From positions 1 through 52,412 of the IMG/VR virus record IMGVR_UViG_3300027743_000033: a stretch of 52,412 nucleotides of DNA; one strand, 5' to 3'. Both the position numbers and the translations under genes were made by a program. This document shows positions 39,489 to 47,663 of this stretch, one piece after another (position 1 is the stretch's first letter; each line of letters opens with the position of its first letter). Source of the stretch: a virus. The notes below the pieces were generated by a model. It was not told where the DNA came from. It saw only the letters and a program-made list of their open reading frames with translations, and did no database searches.

Positions 39489-41512
39489 CTCACCCGGCGG
39501 GGTTGGACGCCGCTCTCCAGCGCGTCGATGCGCGCGCTCAATTCCTTCACGCAGTTCACCAGCGCAAACAACAGCGCCGTCGTGTCGAGCACACGCAAAT
39601 CGTCAACCGGCTCGCCGTCGATGTAGCCGGCCTCCGTCGTAACCATCTCAGGCATCGGCACTTCGGCCTGCTGTGCAATCAGCCCGACAAATTCCTTCTT
39701 CTCTTCCGCCAGCTGCTGATGCGGCGACTGGCCGGTGGCCTGTTTGGAATAGTTGCCCTGGAACGTGTAGCGCACCGGATCGAGCTTCAGCACCTCGGCG
39801 AGGCCGTGCGTGTAGTCTCCGAGCACGTCCTTGATGCGTTCGTCGGATGTTGCGGCCCAAGGACCACCTCCCGGCTTGTAAGCATTAGCACTCACCGACA
39901 AATCGCCAGTGGCGCGGGAGATGGCCAGCGGAATGTCAAGCAGCCCGCCTGCATCATTGGCGCGAATTAACTGGAAATCGGAGCCAGCGTTGCCGCCGGT
40001 TTCGGCATCACTCGATCCGGGGATCATAATCCATCGGGTGATCCCGCCCTTCTGGCCTGCAATTGAAGAACTATGGGTGCCTGCGCCTGCGTTGATCAGG
40101 AGGTATGGATCGGGGGAAGCGAGTGTCAGGTTCCCCGTCATGGTGTCGCCGGCCTTGGCAACCGCAGCCTGCCAAGACGTGTCAGAACCACGGCGGCCAT
40201 AAGCCGTTCCGTCTGCCGGGGCTTCCGGCATGTTGTTTGAGCCGATGCCAAAGCCTGCGAAGATCACCCGCCCCGCCGAGAACGGCGTGGCACTGCCGGT
40301 TGCTAGCCATGCGACGGGGATGGTGAAATAAGCTCCGTTATCGACCGCAGGCCCGGAGGTTTGGTAATACTGCACATTCGTTGCGTTAGTCTTGTCCTGC
40401 ACGAGGATTTTGACGCCCGCCGCAATGAGCTTCAAAGCATTGGTAATATCGATGCCAACCGCATTCGTCTCGTGTAAGTAGAAGGCCGTTATGGCGCTCT
40501 GCGTTGCATTATTGCCCCGCAACTGCCCGGTTGACGGTGGCGCTGTGAGTGTCGTTGAATAAGTATACTCCGCTGTAGACATGCCGCCAATGCCGAGAGC
40601 CGCAACCGCATTAGCAACAAACGCCGTCGTCGCAATTGATGTATCGTTATCGCCGGTTGACGGCGTCGGCGCCTGCGGATCGCCTGTGAATACCGGAGAT
40701 GCAAGCGGTGCGCGCGATGTGTCGCTCGGGTGGACGTGATCCTCGCGCGATGCGAGCGTGGCCGAGACACCCGCCGCGGCGACGCCATCCATCTTCGGCT
40801 GCGCCGTCCCCGGCAGCATCACGCCGGGAGCGCCCTGCGGCCCCTGAGCACCTGTCGCACCCGCATCGCCCTTGTCGCCTTTTGGTCCTTGCGAACCAGT
40901 CGGGCCGGTGGCGCCGATGTCCCCCTTGGGACCTTGTGGGCCGGCGGCTCCTGCATTCCCTTGCGGACCAGGCACGCCTTGTGGGCCTTGCGATCCCTGC
41001 GCGCCCGGATCGCCTTGCGGACCCTCCGCACCTTGCGGCCCTTGTGGCCCTTGTGGCCCCGGCTCACCTTGCGGCCCGGCTGGCCCTGGCGGCACCTCCA
41101 ATCCGGGCGCCGTGAGCGTGCCGCTGACCGCGAGACTGCCATTGAGGGTGATATCGCCGTCGATAGTCCCACCACGATGCACATTGAGGTCGGCGGCACC
41201 GGCAACGACAGCCGCGCGCGCCGCGCCCTTCAAATTCAGCTTGGCTTGACCGATCACCCCGCCAATCGAAGAGTACCGCACCGTATTGCGCGCGAACTCA
41301 CAACTCTGCGCCGTGCAATTGCGTACGGTCGCTTCCGAAAGTTCGAAGTCACTGCCTTCCTCAAGCAGCAGTGTCACCGGATCGCCATCGCGCACACCGG
41401 CATCGTAAGGACGCATGTACCGCGGGTCTGGGTCGGTGACCACGACGTTCCCGGTGCCGAGCGTGGCCGTTGGACACTGGACGCGATCGAACGGCGTCCC
41501 CATCACGGTCAT
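39485..41512 (-). CDS. collagen-like tail fibre with S74 autochaperone
   Basis: A 675-residue fibre from ATG 41512 (GGGAGGGG upstream, ATGA overlap). After a beta-rich N-terminal region, about residues 140-230 are Gly-X-Y collagen repeats ('[19 protein letters not shown]'). A shaft with '[12 protein letters not shown]' and '[31 protein letters not shown]' follows. The C-terminal ~120 residues are a Peptidase_S74 intramolecular chaperone starting 'SDERIKD' (catalytic S556, D557) with '[10 protein letters not shown]'. It should trimerise and self-cleave. Its place among head-tail genes, away from the tail tip, is unusual. Confidence 0.85.
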   Translation of the reverse strand: MTVMGTPFDRVQCPTATLGTGNVVVTDPDPRYMRPYDAGVRDGDPVTLLLEEGSDFELSEATVRNCTAQSCEFARNTVRYSSIGGVIGQAKLNLKGAARAAVVAGAADLNVHRGGTIDGDITLNGSLAVSGTLTAPGLEVPPGPAGPQGEPGPQGPQGPQGAEGPQGDPGAQGSQGPQGVPGPQGNAGAAGPQGPKGDIGATGPTGSQGPKGDKGDAGATGAQGPQGAPGVMLPGTAQPKMDGVAAAGVSATLASREDHVHPSDTSRAPLASPVFTGDPQAPTPSTGDNDTSIATTAFVANAVAALGIGGMSTAEYTYSTTLTAPPSTGQLRGNNATQSAITAFYLHETNAVGIDITNALKLIAAGVKILVQDKTNATNVQYYQTSGPAVDNGAYFTIPVAWLATGSATPFSAGRVIFAGFGIGSNNMPEAPADGTAYGRRGSDTSWQAAVAKAGDTMTGNLTLASPDPYLLINAGAGTHSSSIAGQKGGITRWIMIPGSSDAETGGNAGSDFQLIRANDAGGLLDIPLAISRATGDLSVSANAYKPGGGPWAATSDERIKDVLGDYTHGLAEVLKLDPVRYTFQGNYSKQATGQSPHQQLAEEKKEFVGLIAQQAEVPMPEMVTTEAGYIDGEPVDDLRVLDTTALLFALVNCVKELSARIDALESGVQPRRVR

Positions 41513-41940
41513 ATCGCCCCTCCCGAAATCGAGCGGCTGGAGACGGAGTTCGACGAGGCAAAACCGCCGCCGCCGCTGCCGCCGCCATTGCCGGTATGCT
41601 CCTTCAACAGGAACCGCACCTCGCCAAAGTCCTCGCCGTTCGGGCTGCCGCGCACCTCCCACGAGCGCACGGTCCAGGTCCGGCCGTTGAACGCGAGCAC
41701 GGCGTCGCTATAGACATCGCGGGTAATGCCTTTTGCCGCCAGCTCATAGATGCGCGCAAACGCACCTGGCCCGACGCTGCGAACCTCCGCGGCAGATGCC
41801 TGCGTCACCGCCGACGAGATCGGCAAGGCCTTCGGCCGGGTGTCGTCGATGACCGTGATGTCGGCAGTGCCCATGATGGCCGGCACGCCGATCTCGGCAT
41901 AGACCGGGTCGAACAGCAGTGCGCCGTAGTTGATCGTCAC
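41509..41940 (-). CDS. head-tail joining protein
   Basis: A 143-residue protein starting at GTG 41940 (GTGA overlap with the methyltransferase stop): '[38 protein letters not shown]...[63 protein letters not shown]'. The pattern resembles phage head-closure/joining proteins. The Gly/Ser-rich C-terminal tail is flexible. Confidence 0.65.
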   Translation of the reverse strand: MTINYGALLFDPVYAEIGVPAIMGTADITVIDDTRPKALPISSAVTQASAAEVRSVGPGAFARIYELAAKGITRDVYSDAVLAFNGRTWTVRSWEVRGSPNGEDFGEVRFLLKEHTGNGGGSGGGGFASSNSVSSRSISGGAI

Positions 41941-42530
41941 AGCGTCAGCAGCTCGTATGCGAGCCACGTGCCCTCGACGTGCACGATGTCGCGACCGTCG
42001 TGGTGCAAGGCTTCGAGCACTGGCTTCACGTCGACGGTGCCGAGTTCATGAAAATCATGATAAATGATGATCCCACCCGGCCTGACGATCGACCTCGCGA
42101 GCGCGCTATCGTGCTCGACGGCCGCGCGTCCGTGGTCCCCGTCGATGAAGATCGCGTCGGCGGGCGGCAAGTCCTGCGGCGTGAGATCGAGCGATCCGCG
42201 CCGCAGCAGCACCAGCTCGAACCTCGCGTCGTCCTTAACCAGTTCGCCCGGATTGGCGGGCACCTCGTGACGCTGCACTGCCTTCTCCGGTACATAGCCG
42301 GGCATCACGTCGACCCCGGTATAGTGCTCGATGTCCGGCACGTTGGCGAGGATCGCCTTGGCGGTGCGGCCCGTATTGACGCCGATCTCGATCACGTGGC
42401 GTGGCGATACGCTGCGCACGAGCGCGATCAGCACCTCGAGCTCGCCGTGGTTCATGTAGCGCCGCGGCAAGCCGGCCCAATCGATGGGACGCACGTCAAA
42501 TCGCGATTGCGGAACGGTCGGCAGCGACAT
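41937..42530 (-). CDS. class I SAM methyltransferase
   Basis: A 197-residue enzyme from ATG 42530. Motif I is VIEIGVNTG (46-54), the acidic loop lies in 'YTGVDV', 'FIDGDH' is at 128-133, and 'GGIIIYHD' at 152-159. This is the Methyltransf_24 type often found in glycan or polysaccharide clusters. No DNA-methylase DPPY/NPPY motif is visible, so a sugar or protein substrate is more likely (inference). It is the last gene of a three-enzyme cassette inside the structural operon. Confidence 0.8.
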   Translation of the reverse strand: MSLPTVPQSRFDVRPIDWAGLPRRYMNHGELEVLIALVRSVSPRHVIEIGVNTGRTAKAILANVPDIEHYTGVDVMPGYVPEKAVQRHEVPANPGELVKDDARFELVLLRRGSLDLTPQDLPPADAIFIDGDHGRAAVEHDSALARSIVRPGGIIIYHDFHELGTVDVKPVLEALHHDGRDIVHVEGTWLAYELLTL

Positions 42531-43452
42531 GGTTATCCAGGAAACGCGCGATGCGTGCGTGAGCGTCGTCGAGGTCGATGTCCTTGTTGCACGGGTGCTT
42601 GGGCAGGAAGCAGTCGCACGGCTGCACCGGATCGATGCCGAGCGTGGGCGCGAAGCGCGCGCCGTAGGCATAGAAGCGCGACGACTCGCGCCCGCCGTAG
42701 ACGGTGATCACCGGCGTGCCGACAGCTTGCGACAGGATCAGCGCGAAGCCGGGCGAGCAGAAGGTGAGCGCAGCGGATGCGATCAAACCGATCATGGCCT
42801 CGGCGTCCAGTTCGCCCGCGTGCAGGACAACGTCGGCATCCAGATGGTCGCCACAAATCCATTCGACGCCGTCGACCAGGTCGGCGATCGACACCACGAA
42901 GAACCGGGAGCGGATGGCATTGTAGATCGCCGCGTAGGCCTTCGGGTCGGGATTGCGGGTGGCGCAGCCGCCCCATTCGGTACGGTCGACCAGTGGGCGC
43001 AGCACCATGACAGGACGGCCGGGCCGTGGGCGCACGATGTGCAGTGCCTTCGCGCGCCATGCCTCGGGCACCGGCAACGAGAAGTCCGCGCCGTCGAGGG
43101 GTTGGTGCAGCGTATAGCGCAGCATGCCGCCCAGGATGGAGCCCGAGGCGCGAATGCACGTCGTGTCGTACCAGATCTTCTTTTTCTTTGGCGGGATGAT
43201 TGTCCGCCGCAGGCGCGCATAGCTTTCGCGCTCGCGCAGAACGTTCTTGCACTGGGTGCGCAGCGTCGTTCGAGCCGGCGGCAATACCGCAAACCGCTCG
43301 CCGACGAGGTCGTGATAGAGGCACGGCCACGGGGTGTGGAGCCACACGTCCGAATCCGACGTCGCGAGCACGCGGCGCACGAGCGCGCGCTGGTGGATGC
43401 AATCTCCAAATCCATGCATGCCGTCGAACACGAGAGGCGGCTTCATCTTCAT
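42496..43452 (-). CDS. glycosyltransferase-like protein (GT9-like)
   Basis: A 318-residue protein from ATG 43452. It starts 'MKMKPPLVFDGMHGFGDCIHQRALVRRVL', a GDxxxQ-type nucleotide-sugar fold. It continues with 'RPVMVLRPLVDRTEWGG' and ends with a donor-site-like block 'IGLIASAALTFCSPGFALILSQAVGTPVITVYGGRESSRFY', followed by a cysteine cluster 'PCDCFLPKHPC'. The layout fits heptosyltransferase/GT9-like enzymes. It overlaps the upstream gene by ATGA and the methyltransferase by 35 bases. Confidence 0.7.
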   Translation of the reverse strand: MKMKPPLVFDGMHGFGDCIHQRALVRRVLATSDSDVWLHTPWPCLYHDLVGERFAVLPPARTTLRTQCKNVLRERESYARLRRTIIPPKKKKIWYDTTCIRASGSILGGMLRYTLHQPLDGADFSLPVPEAWRAKALHIVRPRPGRPVMVLRPLVDRTEWGGCATRNPDPKAYAAIYNAIRSRFFVVSIADLVDGVEWICGDHLDADVVLHAGELDAEAMIGLIASAALTFCSPGFALILSQAVGTPVITVYGGRESSRFYAYGARFAPTLGIDPVQPCDCFLPKHPCNKDIDLDDAHARIARFLDNHVAADRSAIAI

Positions 43453-44105
43453 GCCGCCACCCGCCGATGAACTGCTTCGTGGATTGCGTCCGGCAGGTCG
43501 ACGACCGGCCACAGGTCGGCGTAGGCGCTGCCAGGACTGGCGTTGAGCAACGAGATGCCCATGGTCCGCAGCGGCTCGACCATCGTCGCGACATCAGCCC
43601 GATGCCGATCGTAGCGTTCCGGCTTCGGCCCCCAACGGTGCGGCTTGTGGTGCCAGACCCGGCCATCCGGAGCCGCCTTGCCGTCGGCGCCGAGCCAGAC
43701 GATCGTGCCGCCGCGGCCGACCAGGTGCGCCGCCAGATTGGTGGCCGCGGTGAGAGACGTCCACTTCTGCGTCAGGGTGTCGGGCGCCTGCGACAGTCCT
43801 GGCGGCTTGCCTTTGCGGCAGACGAGCACCTTCTCGTTTTGCACCATGTTCGAGACCGTGACGACGCGCCCGCCGAGGCTCGCGATCGCCGCCTGGTTTT
43901 CCGGCTCGTTCCACCAGCGCCAGTCGCCGAAGTAGCAGAAGTCAGCCCACGGCGCGGCATGGATGCTTGAATTGATCACAATCACCCGCCGCCCGCGCAG
44001 TTGCCCGAGGTCGTGCCCGAGCACCGACGGCCCGCCGGCAATGATGAACGCAGTCTCGCGTTCCCATTCGCGCGGCACCGACCAGAACGTCATCGTCTTA
44101 CCCAT
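43449..44105 (-). CDS. MptE/DUF115-like protein
   Basis: A 218-residue protein whose start 'FWSVPREWERETAFIIAGGPSVLGHDLGQLRGRRVIVINSSIHAAPWADFCYFGDWRWW' carries the AGGPS loop and 'NSS..APWAD' block of 6-hydroxymethylpterin-pyrophosphokinase-like/DUF115 proteins. These often accompany surface glycosylation enzymes. The end includes 'TIVWLGADGK' and a His-rich loop. Start 44105 overlaps the upstream stop; ATG 44093 is an equally good choice. Confidence 0.65.
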   Translation of the reverse strand: MGKTMTFWSVPREWERETAFIIAGGPSVLGHDLGQLRGRRVIVINSSIHAAPWADFCYFGDWRWWNEPENQAAIASLGGRVVTVSNMVQNEKVLVCRKGKPPGLSQAPDTLTQKWTSLTAATNLAAHLVGRGGTIVWLGADGKAAPDGRVWHHKPHRWGPKPERYDRHRADVATMVEPLRTMGISLLNASPGSAYADLWPVVDLPDAIHEAVHRRVAA

Positions 44106-44319
44106 GGACGATGCGCCACGTCGGCAGTCCCAGCAGCATGGCCACGACCATATACAGAACGATCAGCATCACCACGAGCAAGTATAGCCGCTGCACGTTC
44201 CAGTCGATGCTGTAGGTGAACCACTTCGCGACCATGACGATGATCGCGCCGACCAGCACGAGGATGGCGGCCACGATTGCGGCATTGACCACGCCGAGCA
44301 GCAACCCGGTCAATGACAT
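44098..44319 (-). CDS. small membrane protein in the structural operon
   Basis: Seventy-three residues with two strong transmembrane helices ('LLLGVVNAAIVAAILVLVGAIIVMVAKWF' and 'LYLLVVMLIVLYMVVAMLLG'), behind GGAG. Membrane proteins are unusual between connector and sugar-modifying genes. It may anchor the cassette enzymes at the membrane, act as a holin, or be a moron. Position alone cannot decide. Confidence 0.65.
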   Translation of the reverse strand: MSLTGLLLGVVNAAIVAAILVLVGAIIVMVAKWFTYSIDWNVQRLYLLVVMLIVLYMVVAMLLGLPTWRIVHG

Positions 44320-44337
44320 GGCGACCGCTCCACGTCC

Positions 44338-44484
44338 TCAAGCTGACGCACTGGTGTAATCCCCCCAGGACCGCGCGCCGCGCAGTTTGGATACTTCCTC
44401 GCGCAACTCGCGCACTTCCTCTTTCAGCTTGCGGACTTCTTCTCTCAGGTCATCGAGAGTAGCCGCCAGCGCATCTTCGCTCAT
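44338..44484 (-). CDS. 48-residue coiled coil ending in LRGARSWGDYT
   Basis: From ATG 44484: 'MSEDALAATLDDLREEVRKLKEEVRELREEVSKLRGARSWGDYT', a six-heptad coiled coil. The 12-residue end matches the plus-strand gene at 25765-26355. It overlaps nothing and follows the head-tail connector by 19 bases. Possibly a small virion or assembly peptide. Confidence 0.6.
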   Translation of the reverse strand: MSEDALAATLDDLREEVRKLKEEVRELREEVSKLRGARSWGDYTSASA

Positions 44485-44503
44485 ATCGGACGCCCGTTGA
44501 TGG

Positions 44504-45124
44504 TCATGCGACACCCAGCCGCCGGAACGGCCGGATGAGATCGACCACCGGTGCCGACAGAAACCCGGAATTCGCCGTTGCCGTCGCCGAGGTGAAGTAA
44601 CTGATCCGCGTATCGCCGTGGCTGATGTCGCGGATGCTCGGGTCGCGCCCACCGGATGACCTGACTTCGAACACCGCCTCGATGACTGCCTTGGCGAGCC
44701 TGGCCGGTGCCTCTTCCGGCAGATCGTAGCCGCCCGAATAGGCGACCGCGATCTTGTTCTCCCAGGCGCCGTCCGGCATCCAGAGGCGCCCGGTCGGCGG
44801 ATCGAACTCGTAGTCGGCCGCGGTGGCGCCCAGTGTCGAGATCTCGAGCACCTCGACCACCGGATAGAGAGACAGCGTCAACGCCTGCCGCGCCGGCATG
44901 ATTTCGTTGCGATCGAAGGTAAACGTTTCCAGGCATTCCGCCCGTCCAAAGCGTCGGTCGCAATATTCCGCAATAAGCCGTGATTGAAACGTGATAGCCG
45001 CCTGCAGCGCCGCGTCGTCCGCGCTGCCCTCGATGCCGAGCGCGAGCTTGAGGTCGGCGAGACTGACGAGGTCGGGGCCGGCGCTGTCGGTCGCCTCGTC
45101 GACGATCTCGAAGATCGAGTGCAT
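44504..45124 (-). CDS. head-tail connector (gp6-like)
   Basis: A 206-residue protein: 'SLADLKLALGIEGSADDAALQAAITFQSRLIAEYCDRRFGRAECLETF', 'LYPVVEVLEIST', 'YEFDPPTGRLWMPDGAWENKIAVAYSGGYD', 'PARLAKAVIEAVFEVRSSGGRDPSIRDISHGDTRISYF'. This is the classic helical gp6-like adaptor that binds the portal. It is one gene downstream of the portal plus an inserted collagen-like gene. Confidence 0.85.
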   Translation of the reverse strand: MHSIFEIVDEATDSAGPDLVSLADLKLALGIEGSADDAALQAAITFQSRLIAEYCDRRFGRAECLETFTFDRNEIMPARQALTLSLYPVVEVLEISTLGATAADYEFDPPTGRLWMPDGAWENKIAVAYSGGYDLPEEAPARLAKAVIEAVFEVRSSGGRDPSIRDISHGDTRISYFTSATATANSGFLSAPVVDLIRPFRRLGVA

Positions 45125-45126
45125 CG

Positions 45127-45888
45127 CTACTTGAACCTGACCGGCTCGAGCGCGCGCTTGTCGTCCGGCCGGAAGTCACGGCCGTCGGCGCCGCGCTTGA
45201 CGGCGAGCCGCCAGTGGTCCGACTTGCCGGGCTTCTCGCTGGTATCGGCCTGCGCGATGAACATCGACCCGCCGTGGCTGACCGTATCGCCGGCCACATA
45301 GGCGCGCTCGGTCCAGACGCCGGCATCAAGCGGAATGGCGGTCTTGATCTCGTGGGTTTTGCCGCCGAGCGCCGCGTTCAGCGTGCGGCCGAGATCCGCC
45401 GAGGTGAACGCGGCCTTTTCGAAGACGCCGGCGATCTCTGCCGTGACCTGCTCGACGATGTAGCTCCGTAGCAACGCAAGGTCAGCGGCGTCCCGGCCAT
45501 CGCGTCCAGGATCTCCCTTGTCGCCTTTTTCCCCAGGAGGGCCTTGAGTAGCTTGCGGCCCAGGATCGCCTTGAACACCACGTTGCCCTTCCGGCCCAGG
45601 AGGACCTGGAATTCCATCGGTTCCTCTCTCGCCTTGCGCCCCTTTTTCACCGGCATCGCCTTTCGGCCCGATCGGACCTTCGGGTCCAGGAAGACCACGT
45701 TCGCCTTGCGATCCATCGATCCCTCGCTCTCCGACCGGCCCCGGCTCACCGGCGTCGCCCTTCTGGACCGGCCGCGCCTCAATGGCGACGAGGCGCGCAA
45801 TGAGCGGCGCGACGACCGCGCCTACGACCTCGTTCACGAACGGGACCAGGCCTTTTGCCAAGGCCTGAATCATTCTGTCGTCCATCAC
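45127..45888 (-). CDS. collagen-like virion protein with C-terminal binding domain
   Basis: A 253-residue protein. The N-terminal helix 'IQALAKGLVPFVNEVVGAVVAPLIARLVAIE' leads into about 90 residues of Gly-X-Y repeats ('GEPGPVGERGIDGSQGERGLPGPEG'). After a helix comes a C-terminal block 'GVWTERAYVAGDTVSHGGSMFIAQADTSEKPGKSDHWRLAVKRGADGRD', like a carbohydrate-binding CBM5/12-type module. It lies between portal and connector, so it probably projects from the capsid or neck and may bind sugars. Confidence 0.78.
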   Translation of the reverse strand: MMDDRMIQALAKGLVPFVNEVVGAVVAPLIARLVAIEARPVQKGDAGEPGPVGERGIDGSQGERGLPGPEGPIGPKGDAGEKGAQGERGTDGIPGPPGPEGQRGVQGDPGPQATQGPPGEKGDKGDPGRDGRDAADLALLRSYIVEQVTAEIAGVFEKAAFTSADLGRTLNAALGGKTHEIKTAIPLDAGVWTERAYVAGDTVSHGGSMFIAQADTSEKPGKSDHWRLAVKRGADGRDFRPDDKRALEPVRFK

Positions 45889-47270
45889 GCGGCCTCGCGA
45901 TACACGGCTTGCAGCGCCCGATGAAACTGCTTCGGCACATCCGCAAGCTGTTCCTCATTTGGCGGCTTGGCCGCGCTGCCATCGGGCGGCGGAGATGGTG
46001 GAGCCGGCGGAGCATTCGGCTTGAACGGATCGTCTTGCGCGTCGCGTTTGGCCAGGGCCGCGAGCGAATAATTCTGCTGCTGCAAGTACGGCGACTCGCC
46101 GCCGTCGACCGGCTTGAGGTCGAGCTTGCCGCGGCCTTCGTTCGGCGACATGACGCCAGCGCCGACGGCGTCGCGGATCGAGGTGACCAGCGTCACGGTA
46201 TCCATGCGCAGCAGTGTCTCGGTGTCGAACTCTGTTCCGAGATCGCTGCCGCCGAGGCCGAGCGCATAGTCGAGCAGCTCCTCGATCTCCTCGATGTGGC
46301 TTTGCAGCGCTTGCGAATAATACTCGACGTTGAGCGCCTGCACGTTGTTGTAGGAGGGCAACGCGCCGACGCCGACCTTGTAGGGCGGGACATGGTAGAC
46401 CGAGCACACCACCTCGGCCGACCATTTCAGGTTCTCAATCAACTGACCCTCAACATGGGTCATCGAGACCTTTTCATATTTCAGACCGCCGCCCAGCACG
46501 GCAACGCGACCATAGTTGGCGCCACCGAAGCGGGCTTCCCATTGCTCCTTGAACCGCGTCTGCTGGACGTCGCTGATCTCGCCGGGCGCGGTGATGATGC
46601 CGCCAGGCGTTGACGAGTTCTCGAACAGCAGCGTCGATGCCCTTTGCGCATTGAGGCCGAGCATCGAGGACAAGCCGCTGGCAAACACCGGCGGCGTGCC
46701 GCACAGCGGATGGAACAGGCAGTTCATTCTGTCGTGGATGATCTCGCGCGCCGGCACGATGATGTCGCCGATGCCGGCGAGATTGTCGCTACTGAGCCGG
46801 TAGAACACGCTGCCGTCGTCGGACACCAGTGGCTGCACCCGCGTCGGATCGAGGACGTGCAAGTCGGTCACGACCTGGCGGTTGTCGCGCACCTTGAGAA
46901 TGTACGCATTGCCGCGGCTCAGTTTCGACAGCACCCAGCATTCGAAAAACTGGTTGTGGGTCTGGTAGTCGTTCGGCTGGCGCAGCACGGGCGAGTACGC
47001 CGGGTTCGTTGTCTCGCTCCAAATGTCATTGCTGTCCTTTTCGACCAGCTTGACGCGCAGCTTGGCGATGTCGCGCGCGATCAAAGTCTTGCATGCGAAG
47101 TCGGCATGGAAGCTCGACGCCGTGTCGGTGTTGATCGAGACGTTGCGCTGCCAGGCCCCGGCGAACGGTTCGCGGATGATCGGGAACCAGCCACCGCGGC
47201 CCTCCGAGACAGAACTCAACGCCTTCTGCTTCTCCCCGGTGAACGGGATCGGCAAGCCGAAAATGCGCAC
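45885..47270 (-). CDS. HK97-family portal protein
   Basis: A 461-residue portal: 'DTASSFHADFACKTLIARDIAKLRVKLVEKD...PVLRQPNDYQTHNQFFECWVLSKLSRGNAYILKVRDNRQVVTDLHVLDPTRVQPLV...IIHDRMNCLFHPLCGTPPVFASGL'. This is the standard HK97 portal pattern, with 'VCSVYHVPPYKVG' and 'FDTETLLRMD' near the C-terminus. It forms the dodecameric DNA gate. The C-terminal tail is proline-rich. It overlaps its neighbours by four and one bases. Confidence 0.92.
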   Translation of the reverse strand: MRIFGLPIPFTGEKQKALSSVSEGRGGWFPIIREPFAGAWQRNVSINTDTASSFHADFACKTLIARDIAKLRVKLVEKDSNDIWSETTNPAYSPVLRQPNDYQTHNQFFECWVLSKLSRGNAYILKVRDNRQVVTDLHVLDPTRVQPLVSDDGSVFYRLSSDNLAGIGDIIVPAREIIHDRMNCLFHPLCGTPPVFASGLSSMLGLNAQRASTLLFENSSTPGGIITAPGEISDVQQTRFKEQWEARFGGANYGRVAVLGGGLKYEKVSMTHVEGQLIENLKWSAEVVCSVYHVPPYKVGVGALPSYNNVQALNVEYYSQALQSHIEEIEELLDYALGLGGSDLGTEFDTETLLRMDTVTLVTSIRDAVGAGVMSPNEGRGKLDLKPVDGGESPYLQQQNYSLAALAKRDAQDDPFKPNAPPAPPSPPPDGSAAKPPNEEQLADVPKQFHRALQAVYREAA

Positions 47271-47629
47271 TAGCGGGTTTCCCGTGAAACCTTCGAGATC
47301 TCGTGCTGCAGCCGGATCGTACCCCAGCGCTTGTCGATCTCGATGCCGAGCCGGTGCGCTTGCGCACGCAGATCGTCGAGCGGATCGAGTTTGGTCTCCA
47401 TCCGCGCCGCCACCACCGGCTCTGGCATCGGAGCCGGTGGCAACGACTGCGGCGGAGACTTGCCGGGAGGACGAGGCGAAGCCTCCGCCGCATAGCGCGC
47501 CTTCTTGCTGGCGAGGAGCGCAAGCGCATGCCGCGCCGGCACCTCGTACTCGTCGCCGGCGGTCAGGTGCCGCGTGCCGTACTTGTGCGGCTTGACCGCC
47601 GTCAACCGGCGCATTTTTGTCATCGGCAT
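47270..47629 (-). CDS. small head protein, unknown
   Basis: A 119-residue protein between capsid and portal: 'MRRLTAVKPHKYGTRHLTAGDEYEVPARHALALLASKKARYAAE', a compact N-terminal domain common in phage head operons, then a proline linker and 'DDLRAQAHRLGIEIDKRWGTIRLQHEI', a lysine-poor SAP/HeH-like helix pair. Probably a head or packaging accessory. Confidence 0.6.
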   Translation of the reverse strand: MPMTKMRRLTAVKPHKYGTRHLTAGDEYEVPARHALALLASKKARYAAEASPRPPGKSPPQSLPPAPMPEPVVAARMETKLDPLDDLRAQAHRLGIEIDKRWGTIRLQHEISKVSRETR

Positions 47630-47663
47630 AAGCCTTCCAGACGGCGTCTAACGCCTGATGTCC

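Noticed and set aside
40800-41100. Tandem repeat array or CRISPR-like repeat
   Set aside because: The repetitiveness is Gly-X-Y collagen coding in the fibre gene; there are no constant-length repeats with unique spacers.
41937-42530. DNA adenine or cytosine methylase for anti-restriction
   Set aside because: The SAM motif is present but no DPPY/NPPY or PC motif; neighbours are sugar-type enzymes.
44481-45329. 282-residue minus-strand ORF across the connector gene
   Set aside because: Arg/Gly/Ser-rich out-of-frame shadow of the connector and collagen-like genes.
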